NCBI GenBank assembly: GCA_031178025.1
Contig: JAPSJU010000017.1
Span: 1 to 17,073, forward strand
Direction of reading: 5' to 3'
Length of the DNA stretch: 17,073 nt
DNA from: Agromyces sp.
Lineage (GTDB): Bacteria > Actinomycetota > Actinomycetes > Actinomycetales > Microbacteriaceae
Below the pieces are notes generated by a model. It made no database searches and was not told where the DNA came from. It worked only from the letters and a program-made list of their open reading frames with translations. Position numbers and translations under genes: made by a program. Shown here in pieces: positions 12,982 through 17,073 of the stretch (position 1 is the first letter of the stretch; each line of letters starts with the position of its first letter).

Positions 12982-14382
12982 GTGACCATCAAGCCCGACC
13001 TCACCGCCCCGATCCCCGCCGAGCTCGGCGCCGTGCACTTCGTCGGCATCGGGGGATCCGGCATGAGCGGCATCGCACGGCTCTTCATCGGCGCCGGGCA
13101 CCGCGTGACCGGATCCGATGCGCGCGACTCCGACACCGTCGCGGCGCTCCGCGCCCTCGGGGCGGAGATCGCGATCGGGCACGACGCCGCGAACGTGGGC
13201 GATGCGGATACCGTCGTCGTGACGGGCGCGCTCTGGCAGGACAATCCCGAGTACCGGCTCGCGCTCGACCGGGGTCTTCCCGTGCTGCATCGCTCGCAGG
13301 CCCTCGCGTGGCTCATCTCGGGGCAGCGCCTCGTCTCGGTCGCAGGCGCGCACGGCAAGACCACGTCGACCGGCATGATCATCACGGGCCTGCTGTCGCT
13401 CGGAGCGGACCCCAGCTTCGTGAACGGCGGCGTCATCGAGGAGCTCGGGGTGAGCTCGGCGGCGGGCGACGGCGAGCTGTTCGTGGTGGAGGCCGACGAA
13501 TCCGACGGCTCGTTCCTGCTCTACGACACCTCGGTCGCGCTCATCACGAACGTCGACCCCGACCACCTCGACCACTACGGATCGCTCGAGGCGTTCGAGC
13601 AGGCGTTCGTCGACTTCGCCGACCGCGCTCGCGAGCTGGTCGTGATCTCCTCCGACGACCCGGGCGCCGTGCGCGTGTCGCAACGGCTCTCGCACGGGAA
13701 GGTCGTGACGTTCGGCGAAGCGGAGGACGCGACGGTCCGGGTGCACTCGATCGAGACCGAGGGACCGGTCTCGTTCGCCGTCACGTTCGAGGGCGAGGAG
13801 TACGCCGCGCGCCTGCGGATCCCCGGCCGGCACAACGCGATCAACGCGGCCGGCGCGTTCGCGGTGCTCGTCGGCCTGGGCTTCGAGCCGGCCGCATCGC
13901 TCGCCGGCATCGCGAGGTTCGCCGGCACCGGACGCCGCTTCGAGCTGCACGGCACCGTCGGCGGGGTGAGCGTCTACGACGACTACGCGCACCACCCGAC
14001 CGAGGTCGCGGCGGCGCTGTCCGCGGCGCGCACCGTGGTGGGCTCGGGACGGATCATCGCCGTGCACCAGCCTCACCTCTACAGCCGAACCCGACTGTTC
14101 GCGAAGGAGTTCGCCGAGGTGCTCGAGCGCTATGCCGACGAGACCGTCGTGCTCGACGTGTACGGCGCCCGCGAGGACCCGGAGCCCGGCGTGACCGGCG
14201 CCCTCGTCAGTGAACGCTTCACCGATCCCTCGCGGGTCGCCTTCGTGCCCGACTGGCAGGAGGCCGCCGACCACACCGCTCGCATCGCCCGCGAGGGCGA
14301 CTTCGTCATCACGCTGGGGTGCGGCGACGTCTACCGCATCGTCCCGCAGCTGCTCGGCTCGCTCGAACGGGAGCGCGGATGA
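12982..14382 (+). CDS. murC: MurC, UDP-MurNAc--L-alanine (or glycine) ligase
   Basis: MurC joins the first stem residue to UDP-MurNAc. The 466-residue protein has the N-terminal UDP-binding motif VHFVGIGGSGMSGIA (18-32), a P-loop AGAHGKTTST (121-130), VVEADESDGSFL (about 170-180), NVDPDHLDHYGS, GTGRRFELHG and the C-terminal YDDYAHHPTE and HQPHLYSRT blocks, all in the expected order. The GTG at 12982 follows GAGGGAAG (12963-12970) with 11 bases between. If this organism has B-type peptidoglycan, as Microbacteriaceae do, the residue added would be glycine and not L-alanine; the sequence alone does not show this. ftsQ begins 13 bases after the stop. Confidence 0.98.
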   Translation: MTIKPDLTAPIPAELGAVHFVGIGGSGMSGIARLFIGAGHRVTGSDARDSDTVAALRALGAEIAIGHDAANVGDADTVVVTGALWQDNPEYRLALDRGLPVLHRSQALAWLISGQRLVSVAGAHGKTTSTGMIITGLLSLGADPSFVNGGVIEELGVSSAAGDGELFVVEADESDGSFLLYDTSVALITNVDPDHLDHYGSLEAFEQAFVDFADRARELVVISSDDPGAVRVSQRLSHGKVVTFGEAEDATVRVHSIETEGPVSFAVTFEGEEYAARLRIPGRHNAINAAGAFAVLVGLGFEPAASLAGIARFAGTGRRFELHGTVGGVSVYDDYAHHPTEVAAALSAARTVVGSGRIIAVHQPHLYSRTRLFAKEFAEVLERYADETVVLDVYGAREDPEPGVTGALVSERFTDPSRVAFVPDWQEAADHTARIAREGDFVITLGCGDVYRIVPQLLGSLERERG

Positions 14383-14395
14383 GGGTGCGCACCGC

Positions 14396-15469
14396 GTGAA
14401 GCGGCCGCAGGGCTTCGACCGGCCGCCGGCGCCTGAGGCCGCCGGGCGCACCTCAGCTCGTCGCCTCAGCCAGTCACGGCCGCGGGCGGATGCGTCGTCG
14501 CGGCCGGAGCGGGAGGGTGAGCGCGACTCGACCGAGCCGATCCCGGTCGTCGCGCGTGCCGTGAGCGTCACGCCCGAGGGGGCACCGCGTCACGACGGGG
14601 TCGCGGGAGCCGACGATCCGGCGGCGGGCTCGTTCACGGGCACGGAGGAGGTCACGGGCGCCCCGCCCGCGGGCGACGACGCCTCGCCGGAGCGTCCGCT
14701 CGATGGGCGCGCCGCCCGACGCGCCCTCGCGGCGGCGGTGCGAGAGCGGCGGCGCTACGAGCGCCAGGAGGTTCGCCGATTCACCAGGCGCTCCCGTCGC
14801 CGTCGCATCGCGTGGACCGTCGTGGCGGGGGCGATCGTCGGTCTCGTCGCGGTCGTCGTGATCGGCGCCTACTCGCCGCTCATGGCGCTGCGCGACGTGC
14901 GGATCGAGGGCGCGTCGCGGGTCCCGTCCGCGGAGGTGCAGGCGGCATTCGCGAACGTCATGGGAACGCCGCTGCCGCTCATCGATTCCGCCGACGTGCA
15001 CGATGCGCTCTCGGCCTTCCCGCTGATCGAGACGTATTCGACCGAGACGGTCCCGCCGGGCACGCTCGTCGTCCGCATCGTCGAGCGCACGCCGGTGGGG
15101 GTCGTCGACACCGGGGAGGGGCTCGAGCTGGTCGACGCCGCAGGCGTCGTGATCGAACGCCCGGAGACGCGGCCGGAGGGGCAGCCGCTCATCGACGTGG
15201 AGGGCGGCGTCGCCGCCGAGGGCTTCCGCGCGATCGCCGCCGTGGTGCGCAGCGTGCCGCCCGACGTGCGGGCACAGCTGATCGGCGCCACTGCGGCGAC
15301 CACCGACGACGTGCGCCTCGAGCTCGTCGGCGGAGCGAGCGTGGTGTGGGGGAGCGCGGAGGAGTCGGCCCTGAAGGCGGACGTGCTCGCGACGCTCATG
15401 CGGGCGGCGCCGCCCGACACCGTCACGCTCTACGACGTCTCGGCACCGCTGAGCCCCGTCACCGAGTGA
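14396..15469 (+). CDS. ftsQ: FtsQ, divisome protein with POTRA domain
   Basis: FtsQ is a bitopic protein that recruits FtsL and its partner and helps regulate septal synthesis. From the GTG at 14396 it has 357 residues: a long, charged, low-complexity cytoplasmic region (1-137, rich in Arg, Ala, Pro and Glu), one membrane helix (about 138-158), and an exported POTRA domain (about 165-235, from LRDVRIEGASRVPSAEV to VVRIVERTPVGVV), followed by the FtsQ beta domain. GAGGG (14381-14385) ten bases upstream supports the start; the reading frame stays open upstream inside murC but encodes no family-like sequence. The cytoplasmic tail is long compared with the 20-30 residues of E. coli FtsQ but usual for actinobacteria. 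ftsZ follows after 182 bp. Confidence 0.95.
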   Translation: MKRPQGFDRPPAPEAAGRTSARRLSQSRPRADASSRPEREGERDSTEPIPVVARAVSVTPEGAPRHDGVAGADDPAAGSFTGTEEVTGAPPAGDDASPERPLDGRAARRALAAAVRERRRYERQEVRRFTRRSRRRRIAWTVVAGAIVGLVAVVVIGAYSPLMALRDVRIEGASRVPSAEVQAAFANVMGTPLPLIDSADVHDALSAFPLIETYSTETVPPGTLVVRIVERTPVGVVDTGEGLELVDAAGVVIERPETRPEGQPLIDVEGGVAAEGFRAIAAVVRSVPPDVRAQLIGATAATTDDVRLELVGGASVVWGSAEESALKADVLATLMRAAPPDTVTLYDVSAPLSPVTE

Positions 15470-15581
15470 CGAGCGACGCTCCGGTGAGCCTCCCGCGCGA
15501 CTGAAGGGTCGTGGCGATTCGCGACACGCGGGCGTGGCGAGACGGACGCGGACCCTCGGCCGCCTACCTTCGAATCAGGAA

Positions 15582-15607
15582 TTGCATACTCAGCATAACT
15601 TTAACCT
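15582..15607 (+). promoter_or_regulatory. ftsZ: Candidate ftsZ promoter region
   Basis: The stretch 15572-15621 is markedly AT-rich against its surroundings. It contains TTGCAT (15582-15587), TAACTT (15596-15601) and TAACCT (15602-15607), all promoter-like, but no pair is at 16-18 bp spacing, so the exact -35/-10 assignment is open. A dedicated ftsZ promoter in the ftsQ-ftsZ gap is common in actinobacteria. The upstream part of the gap (15470-15570) is GC-rich with no clear elements. Confidence 0.5.
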
Positions 15608-15636
15608 TCGACTAGAGGTTCAGGGTTCAGAGTTCG
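15603..15636 (+). repeat. Inverted repeat and tandem heptamer in the ftsZ leader
   Basis: AACCT (15603-15607) is the complement of AGGTT (15616-15620) with 8 bp between, forming a dyad over the proposed promoter or start site. It runs into a tandem repeat: GGTTCAG (15617-15623), GGTTCAG (15624-15630) and a partial AGTTCG (15631-15636). The ribosome site GGAAGG (15640-15645) follows directly. This may be a regulator binding site or leader structure; no known factor is assigned. Confidence 0.5.
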
Positions 15637-15651
15637 CACGGAAGGCCGGTC

Positions 15652-16851
15652 ATGTCGACAAACCAGAACTACCTCGCCGTCATCAAGGTCGTCGGCATCG
15701 GCGGTGGCGGTGTCAACGCCGTCAACCGCATGATCGAGCTCGGCCTGCGTGGGGTCGAGTTCATCGCGATCAACACCGACGCCCAGGCACTGCTCATGTC
15801 GGATGCCGACGTGAAGCTCGACGTCGGGCGAGACCTCACCCGCGGTCTCGGAGCCGGCGCCGACCCCGAGGTCGGCCGCCGTGCCGCCGAGGATCACGCC
15901 GAGGAGATCGAGGAGGCGCTCGCGGGGGCCGACATGGTCTTCGTCACCGCGGGCGAAGGCGGCGGCACCGGAACCGGCGGCGCGCCCGTGGTCGCCCGGA
16001 TCGCGAAGTCGATCGGTGCGCTCACGATCGGCGTCGTCACGAAGCCGTTCGGCTTCGAGGGCAAGCGCCGCCAGACCCAGGCCGAGCAGGGCGTGGCGAG
16101 GCTGAAGGAGGAGGTCGACACCCTCATCGTCGTGCCGAACGATCGGCTGCTCGAGATCAGCGATCGCGGCATCTCGATGCTCGAGGCGTTCGCCACGGCC
16201 GACCAGGTGCTCCTCGCGGGCGTGCAGGGCATCACCGACCTCATCACGACGCCCGGCCTCATCAACCTCGACTTCGCCGACGTCAAGTCGGTCATGCAGG
16301 GTGCGGGATCCGCGCTCATGGGCATCGGCTCGTCGCGGGGTGCCGACCGTGCGATCAAGGCGGCCGAACTCGCGGTCGCGAGTCCGCTGCTCGAGGCATC
16401 GATCGACGGGGCGCACGGCGTACTGCTCTCGATCCAGGGCGGCTCGAACCTCGGCATCTTCGAGATCAACGACGCCGCCCGACTCGTGCAGGAGGCGGTG
16501 CATCCCGAGGCCAACATCATCTTCGGCGCGGTCATCGACGACACCCTCGGCGATGAGGTGCGCGTCACCGTCATCGCCGCGGGCTTCGACGGTGGAGAGC
16601 CGAACGTGAAGTCCCAGCCCGTCGAGGCGCGCCGCCCCAACTTCGCCGCCGCCGCCGTCGGCGCGTCGGTCGGCGCCGGTGCGGGCCTCGGAGGGGACGC
16701 GCCCGACGGGATCGGGGAGATCGACATCAACGAGCTCGTCGAGACCGCCAACTGGGGTGACGCCTCTCCGGCCGCGGCCGACCAGATCGTCTCGGACCCG
16801 GCGTTCGACGATGGGGACGACGACCTCGACATCCCCGACTTCCTGAAGTGA
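15652..16851 (+). CDS. ftsZ: FtsZ, tubulin-like cell division GTPase
   Basis: FtsZ polymerises with GTP into the cytoplasmic Z-ring that positions and drives septum synthesis. The 399-residue protein has the N-terminal GIGGGGVNAVNRM (15-27), the tubulin signature GGGTGTG (103-109), a C-terminal-domain T7 loop NLDFADVKSVM (205-215, Asp208 and Asp210 region acting on the neighbour's GTP), a linker of about 60 residues from 320 on, and the terminal peptide DDLDIPDFLK that binds partners. In actinobacteria the partner is SepF, since ftsA is absent, as it is here. GGAAGG (15640-15645) six bases upstream fixes the ATG. A separate leader suggests expression partly independent of the mur genes. Confidence 0.99.
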   Translation: MSTNQNYLAVIKVVGIGGGGVNAVNRMIELGLRGVEFIAINTDAQALLMSDADVKLDVGRDLTRGLGAGADPEVGRRAAEDHAEEIEEALAGADMVFVTAGEGGGTGTGGAPVVARIAKSIGALTIGVVTKPFGFEGKRRQTQAEQGVARLKEEVDTLIVVPNDRLLEISDRGISMLEAFATADQVLLAGVQGITDLITTPGLINLDFADVKSVMQGAGSALMGIGSSRGADRAIKAAELAVASPLLEASIDGAHGVLLSIQGGSNLGIFEINDAARLVQEAVHPEANIIFGAVIDDTLGDEVRVTVIAAGFDGGEPNVKSQPVEARRPNFAAAAVGASVGAGAGLGGDAPDGIGEIDINELVETANWGDASPAAADQIVSDPAFDDGDDDLDIPDFLK

Positions 16852-16882
16852 CGCCGACCAGGTCGACCGGAGGAGGACGCGG

Positions 16883-17073
16883 ATGAGCGTCCTCGCCGAT
16901 CGGCTCGCCGCGGTACAGGGGAGCGTCGCGGATGCCGCGCGCGACGCCGGGCGTCATCCGAGCGAGATCACGACCATCGTGGTCGCCAAGTTCCAGCCCG
17001 CCGCGCTGGTGGCCGAGCTCGCCGCCCTCGGCGTCCGCGACATCGGGGAGAACCGTCACCAGGAGGCGCAGGC
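16883..17073 (+). CDS. yggS: YggS-family pyridoxal phosphate homeostasis protein, N-terminal part (3' end outside window)
   Basis: Sixty-three complete codons run to the right edge without a stop. The start MSVLADRLAAVQGSVADAAR, the segment IVVAKFQP (32-39), in which Lys36 is the probable pyridoxal phosphate lysine, and GENRHQEAQ (55-63, GENxxQE in relatives) identify the alanine-racemase-fold YggS/YlmE/PLPBP family. These proteins bind pyridoxal phosphate and balance vitamin B6 and amino acid pools without a known enzymatic reaction. A strong site GGAGGAGGA (16869-16877) lies five bases before the ATG, 31 bases after ftsZ. In actinobacteria this gene usually leads to sepF, a YggT protein and divIVA, which would lie just past the window. 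Confidence 0.95.
   Translation, partial: MSVLADRLAAVQGSVADAARDAGRHPSEITTIVVAKFQPAALVAELAALGVRDIGENRHQEAQ

Noticed and set aside
14210..14395. Upstream extension of ftsQ into murC
   Set aside because: Ser/Pro/Arg-rich wrong-frame translation of the murC end; the GTG at 14396 has a ribosome site and follows the murC stop.
15470..15570. Possible terminator after ftsQ (imperfect stem around GTCGTGGCGATTCGCGAC)
   Set aside because: The stem has several wobble pairs and no following T-run, so it is not distinguishable from chance in GC-rich DNA.
15470..15651. Missing ftsA and ddl as a deletion or rearrangement
   Set aside because: ftsA is generally absent from actinobacteria and ddl is commonly encoded elsewhere; the order is normal for this group.
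1..17073. CRISPR array, tRNA/rRNA genes, insertion sequences, prophage or defence genes
   Set aside because: No regularly spaced long repeats, no clover-leaf or rRNA stretches, no transposase or integrase coding sequence, and nearly every base is explained by dcw genes.

Overview
This is the division and cell wall (dcw) cluster of a high-GC actinobacterium, most likely a member of the Microbacteriaceae and perhaps Agromyces-like. The evidence is the strongly GC-biased third codon positions, the lack of ftsA and ddl, ftsQ running straight into ftsZ and then a yggS-type gene, and a DUF3040 membrane protein upstream of mraZ. The family-level call rests on gene order and remembered protein similarity, not on a search.

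Layout. Bases 1-245 (minus strand) hold the first 81 codons of a polyprenyl diphosphate synthase. It diverges from a small DUF3040 protein (320-700, plus) across a 74-bp region with promoter-like elements for both. A UUCG-loop terminator closes the DUF3040 unit. The 286 bp after it hold a perfect 20-bp palindrome, an inverted pair of MraZ-like boxes, and the mraZ promoter with three direct GTGGRG boxes at exact 10-bp spacing. From 1053 to 15469 eleven genes follow on the plus strand in tight order: mraZ, rsmH, ftsL, ftsI, murE, murF, mraY, murD, ftsW, murG, murC, with ftsQ as the twelfth. Most junctions are ATGA/GTGA overlaps or short gaps. The exceptions are a 97-bp gap before rsmH and a 121-bp gap with a strong hairpin before murC. 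ftsZ (15652-16851) has its own AT-rich leader with promoter-like elements, a small inverted repeat and a tandem heptamer. A yggS homologue begins at 16883 and leaves the window.

How the genes work together. MurC, MurE, MurF and MurD build the cytoplasmic UDP-MurNAc-pentapeptide. MraY loads it on undecaprenyl phosphate and MurG adds GlcNAc to give lipid II. FtsW (transglycosylase) and FtsI (transpeptidase) use lipid II at the septum under control of FtsL, FtsQ and the FtsZ ring. MraZ probably represses the whole operon and RsmH modifies 16S rRNA.

I found no undescribed defence, mobile or biosynthetic system; the genes themselves are ordinary. The points most worth checking are: (1) an octamer, CGGATGCC/GGCATCCG, seen 12 times by eye in three reading frames and paired as a hairpin between murG and murC; (2) a MurE diamino-acid pocket motif that departs from DNPR; (3) extra inverted MraZ-like boxes and a palindrome upstream of mraZ; (4) paired cysteines in the exported parts of FtsI, FtsW and MraY.
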